This document shows positions 7,161 through 16,139 of a stretch of DNA of 30,950 bases, piece by piece (positions within the stretch are counted from its first letter, which is position 1; every line of letters begins with the position of its first letter). The notes beneath the pieces are model-generated. The model was given only the letters and a program-made list of their open reading frames with translations, ran no database searches and was not told the origin of the DNA. Position numbers and translations under genes: made by a program. Source of the stretch: JAAYYY01 sp964602995 (GTDB lineage: Bacteria > Chloroflexota > Anaerolineae > Promineifilales > Promineifilaceae); the NCBI GenBank assembly GCA_964602995.1, contig CAZRTM010000045.1, positions 1 to 30,950 of the forward strand, read 5' to 3'.

Positions 7161-8423
7161 CTAAATCAGGTAAAAAGCAGTTTGTCGCCCCGCAATATAC
7201 TCCGCCCCCTCGCGTGTGAAGAGCACCTGCTCTTCCAGCGGCATGCGAACGACCTGGCCGCCCCACTCTGGTATAGCGGCGTCTACTGAGACCTCGGCTA
7301 CGAATGAGGAGTTGTAGTTAAGCTCTACGTCTCCCCGGCCGGCCCAATTCTCCTGCTCGTGAGGATGGCCGATGAGCGGGCCTGGCTCGTGAATCAACAA
7401 ACCGCAACTGTGCGAAAAGACGCGGGGATTCATCATCCCTTCTTCTCGCGCCCTGGCCAGAGAAGCGCGCAAAATTTCATTACCCGTCCGGCCCTGAACC
7501 ATCTCCTCCAGCAAAATGTCCTCCAGGCGATTAGTCTCTGCCATCAGCTTCTTGAAACCCTCTGGGGCGTCTGTCTCACCCTCGCGCAGCACATAGGCCC
7601 ACAAATGGTGGTCCGTGTATAGGCGCAGGTAGTAGATGCCGATGTCGCAGTGCACGAAATCGCCGGGCCGGATCGTCGTATCGTCAGGTCCGTATTTCTC
7701 CTGCATCTCGTTGCTGCGCACCAATGAAAATGAGGCAAAGGGTGTGTTTGGGGTCAGGCCCCGATCAGTGCAGAGCTGTAGATAATCCCATTTCAGATCA
7801 TCGATGGTGGTGACGCCCGGGGTGATATGTTGGCGTGAAAGGATGGTCCGGTGAGTATCTTTGGCCACGGAGACCACATACGGATACAGCTCCATCTCCT
7901 CCTCTGTCAACGTTTCCAGCCAGCGCCGGGTCAGATCTTCGCCAGATACAAAGCGGTCCACGTACTTTTTGGGGAGCGTGTCCACCAGCCGTTTCTTCAG
8001 GGTGACAGTGAGGCCATCGGCCGCCCAGATCACTTCTGCTTCGTTGATGGCGATCCGCTGCGGGTCACGAGCCACCACAATGTCACGCAGCCAGCCCCAC
8101 TGCGGTTCTGGCACCTTCACAACGTATGGCACATCGTAGAGATCATGCATGTCGGTGCGCGACAGGTTAATCCTTTCTACACCTTCCTCTTCGCCACGGT
8201 CGAAAAATACCAGCATTTGTAGGACGGGGGTCCAGGTATCCATGGGGATCATCGAGTTGAATACCGGATCCAGGTTATCTTCGTTGCAGATAATCAGCCA
8301 CATATCGATTCCTGTCTCCCGCATTACCTGGGGCAAAATGGTGTCCAGCCGCTTACGTAAGATACGATTGACAACTTCAGCGCGTTTCTTGATGGGTAGA
8401 ATCTGGTTAGCCAACTGGCTCAT
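7161..8423 (-). CDS. M24-family metallopeptidase (Xaa-Pro dipeptidase/creatinase fold)
   Basis: The product (420 aa) has a creatinase-like N-terminal domain (about 15-180) and a pita-bread catalytic domain (about 185-415). The five metal ligands of the family can be placed: Asp260 (HCDIG), Asp271 (YTDHH), His345 (LLIHEPGP), Glu377 (VAEVSV) and Glu397/398 (PLEEQV). M24 members cleave X-Pro peptides or, in creatinase-like branches, other C-N bonds. The ATG at 8423 has AAGGAG about 9 bases upstream. It follows the ATP-binding subunit gene of the Opp-type transporter by about 60 bases, so it probably processes the imported compound in the cytoplasm. Whether it is a true peptidase here is open, because an FucI-like enzyme shares the operon. 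Confidence 0.9.
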   Translation of the reverse strand: MSQLANQILPIKKRAEVVNRILRKRLDTILPQVMRETGIDMWLIICNEDNLDPVFNSMIPMDTWTPVLQMLVFFDRGEEEGVERINLSRTDMHDLYDVPYVVKVPEPQWGWLRDIVVARDPQRIAINEAEVIWAADGLTVTLKKRLVDTLPKKYVDRFVSGEDLTRRWLETLTEEEMELYPYVVSVAKDTHRTILSRQHITPGVTTIDDLKWDYLQLCTDRGLTPNTPFASFSLVRSNEMQEKYGPDDTTIRPGDFVHCDIGIYYLRLYTDHHLWAYVLREGETDAPEGFKKLMAETNRLEDILLEEMVQGRTGNEILRASLARAREEGMMNPRVFSHSCGLLIHEPGPLIGHPHEQENWAGRGDVELNYNSSFVAEVSVDAAIPEWGGQVVRMPLEEQVLFTREGAEYIAGRQTAFYLI

Positions 8424-8484
8424 GGTGGGAAACTCCTTTTAATCTCTGTCAGATGATAGATGTATGCGGCGGCAGCCTCAGCAC

Positions 8485-9531
8485 TTAAACGGCAGCCACC
8501 GGGGCCGGCTCCACGCCCTCCAAAGCAAGCTCTTCTGCGTGGTGACAACTGACGAAATGACCTGGCTCAATCTCCCTTAGCGGGGGGAACTCGTTGCGAC
8601 ACACCTCTGTAGCATAGCGACAGCGGGGGTGGAAATAGCAACCACTGGGTGGATTGGAGGGGTCCGCCACATCTCCCTGCAGCAACACCCGTTCTGTTCG
8701 CAGCCGTGGATCCGGTTTGGGGACAGAAGAGAGTAAGGCTTCGGTGTAGGGGTGTTTGGGAATGGTAAACAGCCGCGTCGTGGGCGCGAGTTCGACTACT
8801 TTGCCCACATACATCACCGCAACCCGGTTAGAAATGTGTCGAACCACGCTCAGGTCATGGGAAACAAAGAGGTATGTCAGACCATATTGCTCTTGAAGGC
8901 GCACCAGCAAATTCAGGATTTGGGCCTGCACAGAAACATCGAGCGCAGAGACCGGCTCGTCGGCCACGATGAAGCGAGGGTTGAGGGCCAGAGCGCGGGC
9001 GATGCTGATTCGCTGGCGTTGGCCGCCGCTGAAGGCATGGGGGAAACGAGGCATGTACTCCGGTCGCAACCCAACCTGTTCCAGCAGCTCGGAGACCCGC
9101 TCGCGACGCTCGTTCTTATTTTTCATGCCGTGTAACAGCAAAGGCTCGCCCACAATATCAAAGAGCGTCATGCGCGGGTTCAGAGAGGAAAAAGGATCCT
9201 GGAAGATCATCTGCATATCCTGCCTGACCGAGCGCAACTGGGAACGAGGACAACCCGCCAGGTCAATTTCAACGCCCTGGCGCGGCCGGAAGAGGATTTC
9301 GCCGTCGGTGGGTTCCAGGATGCGCATGATGCAGCGTGCTGTTGTCGTCTTGCCGCAGCCACTCTCGCCCACCAATCCCAACGTTTCCCCCTCCTGTACG
9401 GTGAAAGAGACGCCGTCAACGGCATAGACGACACTGGTCTCCTGCTGTAGAAACCCCTCCTGGACGGAGAAGAACTTCTTCAGGTTTTTTACCTCTATTA
9501 GATTACGTTTCTTACCAACATCAGCATTCAT
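8485..9531 (-). CDS. Oligopeptide-type ABC transporter ATP-binding subunit (OppF/DppF-like)
   Basis: The product (348 aa from the ATG) is one of the two ATPases driving uptake through the permeases encoded upstream. It has Walker A GESGCGKT, signature SGGQRQR, Walker B VADEPVSALD with a switch His in LFVSHD, and the C-terminal oligopeptide_HPY extension with Cys residues (CYFHPRCRYATEVC). That extension is typical of the Opp/Dpp group. The ATG at 9531 is used; a TTG at 9549 in the same frame has no better ribosome site. It begins 28 bases after the stop of the OppD-like gene. Confidence 0.95.
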   Translation of the reverse strand: MNADVGKKRNLIEVKNLKKFFSVQEGFLQQETSVVYAVDGVSFTVQEGETLGLVGESGCGKTTTARCIMRILEPTDGEILFRPRQGVEIDLAGCPRSQLRSVRQDMQMIFQDPFSSLNPRMTLFDIVGEPLLLHGMKNKNERRERVSELLEQVGLRPEYMPRFPHAFSGGQRQRISIARALALNPRFIVADEPVSALDVSVQAQILNLLVRLQEQYGLTYLFVSHDLSVVRHISNRVAVMYVGKVVELAPTTRLFTIPKHPYTEALLSSVPKPDPRLRTERVLLQGDVADPSNPPSGCYFHPRCRYATEVCRNEFPPLREIEPGHFVSCHHAEELALEGVEPAPVAAV

Positions 9532-9558
9532 AGGTGTGGTCTCTGGCAAAAGTGTGAA

Positions 9559-10689
9559 TCAGGCTGCCTGGCGGTCAGACGCCGGCGACTGCTCAGTCTG
9601 GATATCGGTCTGTTCATATAAGAGGCAGCTGACCGCCTGGTTCTCGCCAACGGGCAGCAATTGGGGTTCGCGCCGGTCACAAAGGCCAGGCATAAAAGAA
9701 TCGCAGCGGGGGTGGAACGGACAGCCGGAGGGGCGGTTATAAGGATGGGGTACCGAGCCTACCAGAGTAGGGAGCGCGCCTCGGCGCTCCTCGTGGATCG
9801 TAGGGATCGAGCGTAAGAGCGCCCGTGTATAAGGATGTTTTGGGTCATGAAACAGCTCATCTACCGGTGCGCGCTCCACAACCTGACCCAGATACATAAC
9901 GATCACCTCATCGGCAATTTCAGCAATCACGCCCAGGTCGTGGGTGATGAACATGATGGCCATGCCTGTGTCGGCCTGTAGCTTTTTCAACAGTTGTAAT
10001 ATTTGCGCCTGGGTAGTGACATCGATGGCCGTCGTCGGTTCATCGGCAATCAACAGGCGGGGGTTGCAGGCCAGAGCCATCGCAATCATCGCCCGCTGGC
10101 GCAATCCGCCGCTGAGTTGGTGCGGGTATTCGTCGATCCGTTTCTCCGGCAGGGGCACACCGACCTCTCTCAGCAGCTCTATCGTTCGGCTACGTACCTC
10201 TTCCTTCTTCAGGTCGGTGTGCAGCAGAAGCACTTCCATAATCTGCTCGCCAATGGTGTGCACGGGGCTGAAAGAGGACATTGGTTCCTGGAAAATGAGA
10301 GCTATTTCTTTGCCTCGAATGCGCCGCATCTCTTTTCCAGTGGCCTTCAACTGTGCCAGGTCAATTTCCAACTCCTGGCCGCTTTCTGCCCGGCTGCGGT
10401 AGAGGATCTGGCCCTCGACAATGCGACCAGGTTTCTGTACCAGGCGCAGGATGGAGCGTGCCGTCACACTTTTGCCGCAGCCGCTTTCGCCCACAATGCC
10501 CACTGTCTGGCCGCTACAGATATCGAAGCTGGCCCCATCGACGGCCCTGACGATGCCTTCATCCTGAAAAAAGTGCGTTCTGAGATTGCGCACGGAGAGG
10601 AACGGTTTTTCACAAGAGGCCTGGCTTGCAGAGGGCCGCTTTCCGGTTGTCGCCGAATGTCGTGTGTCTTTGCTCATATCTGAACCCAT
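9559..10689 (-). CDS. Oligopeptide-type ABC transporter ATP-binding subunit (OppD/DppD-like)
   Basis: The product (376 aa) is the partner ATPase of the OppF-like protein. It shows Walker A GESGCGKS, the Q-loop region FQEPMSSF, signature LSGGLRQR, Walker B LLIADEPTTAID and the C-terminal HPY-type Cys motif (CPFHPRCDSFMPGLC). About 35 polar residues before the nucleotide-binding domain are an N-terminal extension. The ATG at 10689 lies three bases after the stop codon of the permease gene (TAA at 10693-10695), so translation is probably coupled. A second ATG at 10677 is possible. Confidence 0.95.
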   Translation of the reverse strand: MGSDMSKDTRHSATTGKRPSASQASCEKPFLSVRNLRTHFFQDEGIVRAVDGASFDICSGQTVGIVGESGCGKSVTARSILRLVQKPGRIVEGQILYRSRAESGQELEIDLAQLKATGKEMRRIRGKEIALIFQEPMSSFSPVHTIGEQIMEVLLLHTDLKKEEVRSRTIELLREVGVPLPEKRIDEYPHQLSGGLRQRAMIAMALACNPRLLIADEPTTAIDVTTQAQILQLLKKLQADTGMAIMFITHDLGVIAEIADEVIVMYLGQVVERAPVDELFHDPKHPYTRALLRSIPTIHEERRGALPTLVGSVPHPYNRPSGCPFHPRCDSFMPGLCDRREPQLLPVGENQAVSCLLYEQTDIQTEQSPASDRQAA

Positions 10690-10692
10690 GGA

Positions 10693-11847
10693 TTAGTGGT
10701 AAGGATCTGCAGCATCGCGGAGTCCGTCGCCGAGAAAATTGAAGGCAAGAATGGCAACGATGACGGGAAGGGCCGGATACAGGAGCCAGGGGGTAACCGC
10801 CACTGCCTGCACATTTTGCGCCAGTTGAAGCAAGACGCCCCAACTGATGGCCGGCGGCCGCAAACCAAGCCCCAGAAAACTCAGCGCCGTTTCACTGATG
10901 ATCATGGCCGGAATGGAGAGGGTGATGGCGGCGATAACGTGGCTGTAAAAGGAAGGCAGCATATGCCGGAAGATGATGCGGGCGCGGCTGGCCCCCGCAA
11001 TTTCGGCGGCTGCCACAAAATCCTCTTCTCGCAGCGAAAGGAAGCGGCCGCGAACCACGCGAGCCAGGTCGGTCCAGCCAAATAGCGAGATGATCAGGGT
11101 GATGGCGAAGTACGTTCGTACAATCGACCAGGTAGGGGGCACGGCTGCTGCCAGGCCCATCCAGAGCGGAATGGTTGGAATGGAGCGGACGATCTCAATC
11201 AGGCGCTGAATTGCGCTGTCTATGATGCCGCCGTAGAAGCCAGAGACGCCGCCAAGGATGACGCCGAGCACCAGACTCAGGAAAACGCCGACCAGTCCGA
11301 TGGACATGGAAATCTGCGTGGCATACATCAGGCGCGACCACATATCTCGCCCTTGCTCATCGGTGCCCAACAGAAATAGGGCGCGCTCCGATGCGTCCAT
11401 CCCTTCCACTCCAATGAGATGCCGGTCGGTCGGCAACAGTCCAAGCAATTTATACTCATAGCCGCGGGCAAAGAAGCGCACCGCTATTTTGTCGTCGGGA
11501 TCGGCTTCCCAGACCATTTTGAATGTGTTCAGGTCGCGGTAGCCTTCCAGCGCATAAACATGCGGGCGGAAGCGGCCGTTGTCAAACCAGTGAATCGGTT
11601 GGGGCGGAATGAGGCTGTATTTGGAGGCGGAGGTGTGCGGATTGCTCGTCGCGAAGAAGCCGGGCACCAGAGCAACGATGTAGAAACTGATCAGAATCAC
11701 GGTCGAAATGAGCGCCAGACGGTGTTTGCGGAAACGCCACCACATCAATTGCCACTGTGAGGCAACGTATAGCCGGTGCTCTTTCTCCTGTACGGTTGAG
11801 AAGCCCTGCTCGGTGGCCTGATCCGGGGAAGCAACAGAAGTCGTCAT
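10693..11847 (-). CDS. Oligopeptide-type ABC transporter permease (OppC/DppC-like)
   Basis: The product (384 aa) is an inner-membrane channel subunit. A cytoplasmic N-terminus (about 1-40) precedes the first TM (about 44-66), then a long extracytoplasmic loop (about 68-175) and the BPD_transp_1 domain with five TM segments. The EAA loop that contacts the ATPases is visible as EDFVAAAEIAGASRARIIFRHMLPS-like sequence near 275-300. The long loop contains GTDEQGRDMWSRL, the usual entry to the permease domain. The loop is larger than in classical OppC, as in permeases associated with long family-5 binding proteins. The ATG at 11847 has AGAGGAAA 4-5 bases upstream. Confidence 0.94.
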   Translation of the reverse strand: MTTSVASPDQATEQGFSTVQEKEHRLYVASQWQLMWWRFRKHRLALISTVILISFYIVALVPGFFATSNPHTSASKYSLIPPQPIHWFDNGRFRPHVYALEGYRDLNTFKMVWEADPDDKIAVRFFARGYEYKLLGLLPTDRHLIGVEGMDASERALFLLGTDEQGRDMWSRLMYATQISMSIGLVGVFLSLVLGVILGGVSGFYGGIIDSAIQRLIEIVRSIPTIPLWMGLAAAVPPTWSIVRTYFAITLIISLFGWTDLARVVRGRFLSLREEDFVAAAEIAGASRARIIFRHMLPSFYSHVIAAITLSIPAMIISETALSFLGLGLRPPAISWGVLLQLAQNVQAVAVTPWLLYPALPVIVAILAFNFLGDGLRDAADPYH

Positions 11848-11856
11848 GATTTTCCT

Positions 11857-12843
11857 CTAACGGCCCAAACGAATGCGAGGGTCGATCCAGACCAGCAAAA
11901 TGTCGGAAATCAGAGTGCCCACCACTGTCATCGCTCCAACCAGCAGAATTATGGTGCCAGCCAGGAACATGTCCTGCGCCAGCAATGCCTGGTAGAGGAG
12001 CGGCCCAACCGTAGGCAGGCCCAGCACGATGGAGACAATGATGGTTCCGGAAACTATATACGGCAGGGTGTAGCCGATGGTGCTGATAAAGGGGTTAAGG
12101 GCAACCCGAACCGGATATTTGAGGATAGTGACGTATTCCGGCAGCCCTTTTGCTCGCGCAGTGACTACATATGGCTTTTCCAACTCATCTAGAAGGTTGT
12201 TGCGCATGATACGAATGAGTTGGGCCGTTCCAGCCAGCCCCAGAATGATCGCGGGCAACCATAGATGCTTGAGCAGGTCGATCACCCTGGCCACACTCCA
12301 GGGCGCATTCTGGTACTCCGTTGAAAACAGGCCGCCAACGTCGGTGCCAAAGTAGGCAAATCCAATGTACATAACGACCAGGGAGAGAAGGAAGTTTGGG
12401 ATGGCCAGCCCGACAAAGCCCACGAATGTGGAGGCGTAATCCAGGAAAGAGTACTGTCTTACGGCGGACAGGATCCCAATGGGCAAAGCAAGTACCCAGG
12501 TGAAGAGGACGGAAGCCAGCGTCAGCACCACCGTCAGGGCCAACCGGTCACCGATGACGGCTCTGACCGGACGGTTATAGAGCATGGAGACGCCGAAGTC
12601 CCCTTCAACGAACTGTGTAATCCAGCGAAAATACTGTACGTACATCGGCTGATTGAGACCAAACTGCTGGCGAAGGTTCTCTGCCTCTGCTGGCGAGATA
12701 TAGGTGCCGGCTGACTGTAATTGAGCAACATAGGCCGTCACAAAGTCACCGGGAGGCAACTGGATAATGATGAAGGTGATTACCGATACGGCCCAAATTG
12801 TTAGGATTGCCACGGCAATGCGCCGCGCAAGATAACGTAACAT
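11857..12843 (-). CDS. Oligopeptide-type ABC transporter permease (OppB/DppB-like)
   Basis: The product (328 aa) is the second channel subunit. It begins MLRYLARRIAVAILTIWAV, the typical first TM of OppB-type permeases, with the conserved PPGD shortly after it and six TM segments in all. The EAA loop is in the segment ELEKPYVVTARAKGLPE. The ATG at 12843 with GAGG upstream is preferred over an in-frame start at 12885, which would add 14 polar residues before the canonical N-terminus. It is followed after 9 bases by the OppC-like gene, and preceded by the binding-protein gene, so the five transport genes form one unit. Confidence 0.95.
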   Translation of the reverse strand: MLRYLARRIAVAILTIWAVSVITFIIIQLPPGDFVTAYVAQLQSAGTYISPAEAENLRQQFGLNQPMYVQYFRWITQFVEGDFGVSMLYNRPVRAVIGDRLALTVVLTLASVLFTWVLALPIGILSAVRQYSFLDYASTFVGFVGLAIPNFLLSLVVMYIGFAYFGTDVGGLFSTEYQNAPWSVARVIDLLKHLWLPAIILGLAGTAQLIRIMRNNLLDELEKPYVVTARAKGLPEYVTILKYPVRVALNPFISTIGYTLPYIVSGTIIVSIVLGLPTVGPLLYQALLAQDMFLAGTIILLVGAMTVVGTLISDILLVWIDPRIRLGR

Positions 12844-12930
12844 GGGATAACCTCGGGCAATTTGGGGATCTCCCGCCGTGTACACCCGGCGGGAGATCCT
12901 TAAGCCAGCGTCGCTATCAGCGACGGTGCG

Positions 12931-15096
12931 TTACTCTTTCCAGAAGAACGTCTGCGGGCGAGAGATGCTGGGGTTCTTGGCGGTGGGGCTGTTGTACTGC
13001 CGCGCCGGCACGTTACCCAGATCCTCGTTGTAAACGCGAACCCCCATCGAGGCAGGTCCCATGCCTACGACACCGATGGTCCAGACCTGGTCTACGTGTG
13101 TCGCCCAGATCTGTCGGCCAGCCTCAAGGCGCTCTTCATCGGTCATGAAGTAAGCATCCTTGAACAACTCCATTGCTTCGCGCAACTCTGGAGGCGGTTC
13201 TTCCCCTTCTTTACCGTCTGACTGATACCAGAGGCCGTATAGCGGGCCCATGTCACTGATCGGCTCGGCGGGGACCACGCGGCTCCAAGGATTGCCGAAC
13301 ATGTCGTCGCTGCCGTCATTGGTCCAGGCAAAGAGCTGTACTTCGTTGCTGGGGAAGCGGCCAAACAGCAGGCTGCGTTCTTGTTCCTGAACGTTCAGAT
13401 CGATACCGATTTCTTGCCACTGCTCAGCGATAAGCTCGCCAATGCGCGTGTACTGCACGAATTGCCCGGCGGCTGTGTTCAGTGTCAGGACAAGCCGTCC
13501 TCCTCCATCAGGGCGCAGGCGATAGCCCTCGCCGTCCCGTTCGGTCAGGCCCAGCGCATCAAGCATTTCATTAGCTTTTTCGACGTCGTGAACGGCCCAC
13601 ATCGTGCGATATTCCGGACCGGGATTATAGGGGTTCGCCTCGCTGACGACGGGTGAGCCGGGAACGCCGGTGCCCAACCAGAAGATTTCATTGATTTCAT
13701 CGCGGTCAACGCCCAGAGAGAGGGCGCGGCGGAAGTCGGGGGTGCGGAACAGATCGCCGATGACCGGGTCCATGTCATAGCTCAGGTTGAAGATGAGAAT
13801 CATATCACCGCCATAATCACCGGGATCGAGTGCAAGGCGGTAGCCGCCCTGTTCCTGATTCTCGATGAACACAGGCAGTTTGCTGATGTCGAGGTGGCGT
13901 GCCTGGAAGTCGTATTCACCAGCGATGGCGCGGAGATTGATCACTTCCAGATTCTCGGCCAGTGTAAAGACGACCCGATCGATATAGGGCAACTGGTTGC
14001 CTTCGGTGTCTACGCCAAAATAGTAGGGGTTGCGCTCCATAACCCATACGTTTCCTGTGATGGGTTCGACGGTGACCCATGGTGTGAGCATGGGCAGTTC
14101 GGGATTTTGGGTCCACTCATTCCGGGCCAGGAAGAGCTGAACCCAGCTATCGTAACCGGCCTCTTTTGCCCGTGCCGCCGCCTCTTCTTCGCCCACAATA
14201 TCGGGATGGAATTGTGAGAGATAATGAGCGGGGGCGTAGAGACCCATGGCGAATCCACCGTTACGTGTCATACCAGAAAGGTCAGTGCTGCCAGCCATTA
14301 GTTGTGGGAAGAAGTAGTAGGGAACAGGGAAGTTGAAGCGAACGGTATAATCGTCTACCTTTTCCAGTGTAACTGGCTCACCATCGACGAACATGAGCGA
14401 TGTTTTTGACGGTACCAGTTCGTCATTGAGGAACATGTACTCGTACCAGAACATGAAATCGTCGGCCGTGAGCGGTTCGCCGTCAGACCAGCGCGCACCC
14501 TGGCGCAGAATCAGATCCATGCTAAGCCCATCCTCAGCCATAACCCAATCCTTGACCACATTCGGTACAAGCTCTGTCGCGGTGTAGTCCCAGAAGATGG
14601 GGTTATCAGGGCCTGCCGTGCCCCGCACCGCGTTCCAGGCATCGGCCGGGCCGGTGAAGCCGCGTCGCCACTCGCCGCCATATTGTCCAATTTCATGGAC
14701 CGGTTGAATCACTAAAGGATCCTGACCAATGCGTTCCTCGACCGGCGGTAGCTCGCCCTTTGCTACCAGTTCGGCCAGCTCCGGCGCTTCACTGAAAGAG
14801 GTCGGAAACTGTGCTGGATCGGTGATGATGGTTGGCCCTTCAAGCTCGCCAATAAATTGCGCTCCGGCGCGAGCCTGTCCCGCTGTTTCCTCTCCTCCCT
14901 CGACATCCTCTGTATCAGAGGCTGGTTCAGTGCCAGGTGAAGGCGTATCGCTCTCGTCCCCCTGGTCCTGGCCACTCTCTGGCGCCTGAGAAGTGACAGC
15001 CGGCGCTTCCTGGCTGCAGGCAACACCCAGGACGATGAGGGCGATGGCAACCAGAAGAATGCCAGGCACCGTTTTGAGTTGGTTTATAGTTCTCAT
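12931..15096 (-). CDS. Family-5 extracellular solute-binding lipoprotein of an ABC importer
   Basis: The product (721 aa) captures the substrate for the Opp-type importer. The N-terminus is a lipoprotein signal with a hydrophobic core (about 11-24) and lipobox GVAC, placing the lipidated Cys at 27. A Pro/Glu/Ser-rich tether (about 30-75) follows, then SBP_bac_5 sequence including WSDGEPLTADDFMFWYEY and FRRALSLGVDRDEI. It is longer than classical OppA/DppA (about 530-550 aa), as in the binding proteins of some Chloroflexota and Thermotogota that take oligosaccharides or peptides. The ligand cannot be deduced. The ATG at 15096 is preferred for the signal peptide; GGAG is about 11 bases upstream. 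An ATG at 15117 follows a TGA directly and has no ribosome site. Confidence 0.93.
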   Translation of the reverse strand: MRTINQLKTVPGILLVAIALIVLGVACSQEAPAVTSQAPESGQDQGDESDTPSPGTEPASDTEDVEGGEETAGQARAGAQFIGELEGPTIITDPAQFPTSFSEAPELAELVAKGELPPVEERIGQDPLVIQPVHEIGQYGGEWRRGFTGPADAWNAVRGTAGPDNPIFWDYTATELVPNVVKDWVMAEDGLSMDLILRQGARWSDGEPLTADDFMFWYEYMFLNDELVPSKTSLMFVDGEPVTLEKVDDYTVRFNFPVPYYFFPQLMAGSTDLSGMTRNGGFAMGLYAPAHYLSQFHPDIVGEEEAAARAKEAGYDSWVQLFLARNEWTQNPELPMLTPWVTVEPITGNVWVMERNPYYFGVDTEGNQLPYIDRVVFTLAENLEVINLRAIAGEYDFQARHLDISKLPVFIENQEQGGYRLALDPGDYGGDMILIFNLSYDMDPVIGDLFRTPDFRRALSLGVDRDEINEIFWLGTGVPGSPVVSEANPYNPGPEYRTMWAVHDVEKANEMLDALGLTERDGEGYRLRPDGGGRLVLTLNTAAGQFVQYTRIGELIAEQWQEIGIDLNVQEQERSLLFGRFPSNEVQLFAWTNDGSDDMFGNPWSRVVPAEPISDMGPLYGLWYQSDGKEGEEPPPELREAMELFKDAYFMTDEERLEAGRQIWATHVDQVWTIGVVGMGPASMGVRVYNEDLGNVPARQYNSPTAKNPSISRPQTFFWKE

Positions 15097-15180
15097 TTTT
15101 GGAAATTCTCCATCCATTCAGCCTATTTAGTGGGACATAATCAATAAAGATTGGTAGTTTAAGCTGATCTCACCTCTTAT

Positions 15181-15193
15181 CTTCACCTCCTTT
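15181..15193 (-). promoter_or_regulatory. Orphan consensus Shine-Dalgarno in the binding-protein leader
   Basis: On the minus strand AAAGGAGGTGAAG is a near-perfect anti-16S match about 85 bases before the binding-protein start, but no substantial reading frame follows it. A GTG inside the element opens about 19 codons ending at a TAA near 15129. It may be a leader peptide, a ribosome stand-by site or chance. Confidence 0.35.
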
Positions 15194-15340
15194 TTGCTCA
15201 GGCAACCAGAGTTTATAGAACTGGGGACCTGGCCGGCTGCGCTAACTCAGGACTGGACGGGGGAATGTGGAAAAATACCAGATCCGAGTGGAGCGCCGTA
15301 TTAATATTCGGGGCTAACTATTGGGTTGGAGAACTGGCGA

Positions 15341-15363
15341 GTACCTGTAGGCACTTCAGGTAC
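15341..15363. repeat. Inverted repeat between gntR and the binding-protein gene
   Basis: GTACCTG (15341-15347) pairs with CAGGTAC (15357-15363) around nine bases. It begins about 24 bases beyond the gntR stop on the minus strand. It could be a weak terminator or partial attenuator between regulator and transporter genes, or a protein-binding palindrome. No T-run follows on the minus strand. Confidence 0.4.
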
Positions 15364-15386
15364 AAAAAAGCAGAAGGGAACAGACG

Positions 15387-16046
15387 TTATTCGGATCCTA
15401 ACAGATCATCTTTTACGCGCCGTATATGTTCACGAACCAGACGTACCGCCTGTTCACGATCACCACGTTGTAAAGCGGCGATTATCTGCTTATGTTCTTC
15501 CAGAGCTACTTCGGAAATGTCGCCTGTGTCGCAGTGTATCCAACGCGTTACCTGAATGCTGCTGTCGATGAGTTGGAAAAGCTCCTGGAGTTTGGTGTTC
15601 CCAGAAAGGGCCACCAGTTGCTCGTGGAACCGTCTGTCTAATTCGAAATAAACTTGAAAATCATCGTTTGCCAGCGCCTCGGCAAACTGTTCTACTGTTT
15701 CTTCAAGAGGGCTGATATCTTCGCTGCGCAGTGTGGCAACAGCCAGCTCTGTGGCCAGCACTTCCAGGGCTTCACGCACTTCGTATAATTCGCGAATGGT
15801 TGTGTAATCCAGGCTGGCGACAAATGCACCACGTCGGGGAACGAGGGTGACAAGCCCTTCTGCTGCCAACCGGCTGATCGCCTCCCGAACGGGAGTCCTA
15901 CTCACATTTAGCTGGTTAGCAATATCATTCTCAATCAGTTTCGACCCAGCGTGGAATTCGCCACGCTCAATAGCATCTTTGAGCAATCGGTAGACCTGTT
16001 CGGGAAGTGAGGTGTTAATGAGCGGTGCCGAGAGAGGATTGGGCAT
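15387..16046 (-). CDS. GntR-family transcriptional regulator (FadR subfamily, FCD domain)
   Basis: The product (219 aa) is the likely regulator of the transporter/isomerase operon that follows. The N-terminal winged helix (about 12-78) contains LPEQVYRLLKDAIERGEF, NDIANQLNVSRTPVREAISRLAAEGLV and RRGAFVA, all diagnostic for GntR. The C-terminal half (about 85-215) is an all-helical FCD ligand domain with spaced acidic and His residues (ELDRRFHEQLVALSGN), which in the family often bind a metal and an acid ligand. The ATG at 16046 has AAGGATAG upstream; the frame is open to 16196, but that extension crosses the promoter and operator and is not convincing. Autoregulation is suggested by the palindrome at 16091-16102. 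Confidence 0.94.
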   Translation of the reverse strand: MPNPLSAPLINTSLPEQVYRLLKDAIERGEFHAGSKLIENDIANQLNVSRTPVREAISRLAAEGLVTLVPRRGAFVASLDYTTIRELYEVREALEVLATELAVATLRSEDISPLEETVEQFAEALANDDFQVYFELDRRFHEQLVALSGNTKLQELFQLIDSSIQVTRWIHCDTGDISEVALEEHKQIIAALQRGDREQAVRLVREHIRRVKDDLLGSE

Positions 16047-16090
16047 GTTGCTATCCTTGTAACTGTCAAAGAAACTGTGTCGCGACTGGA

Positions 16091-16102
16091 ATTGTATACA
16101 AT
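16091..16102. promoter_or_regulatory. Palindromic operator candidate for the GntR regulator
   Basis: ATTGTATACAAT is a perfect 12-bp palindrome 45 bases before the gntR ATG and 7 bases downstream of the predicted -10 hexamer, so it would cover the transcription start. TTGTATACAA-type sites are common operators for FadR/FCD members of the GntR family. Binding here would block gntR and, if the operon is one transcript, the transporter genes. Confidence 0.6.
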
Positions 16103-16109
16103 ACACAGA

Positions 16110-16139
16110 ATTATGAATACAAAATGCATAATACAACAA
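16110..16139 (-). promoter_or_regulatory. Predicted promoter of gntR and the operon
   Basis: On the minus strand TTGTTG (16134-16139) and CATAAT (16110-16115) are spaced by 18 bases and resemble sigma70 -35 and -10 hexamers. The region is AT-rich compared with its surroundings. An alternative pair using TTGTAT and TATACA is also possible and would overlap the palindrome directly. Confidence 0.4.

Noticed and set aside
10003..10683. A plus-strand open frame of 226 codons opposite the OppD-like gene
   Set aside because: It is antisense to a well-supported ATPase gene, has no recognisable domain and follows the codon pattern of the opposite strand.
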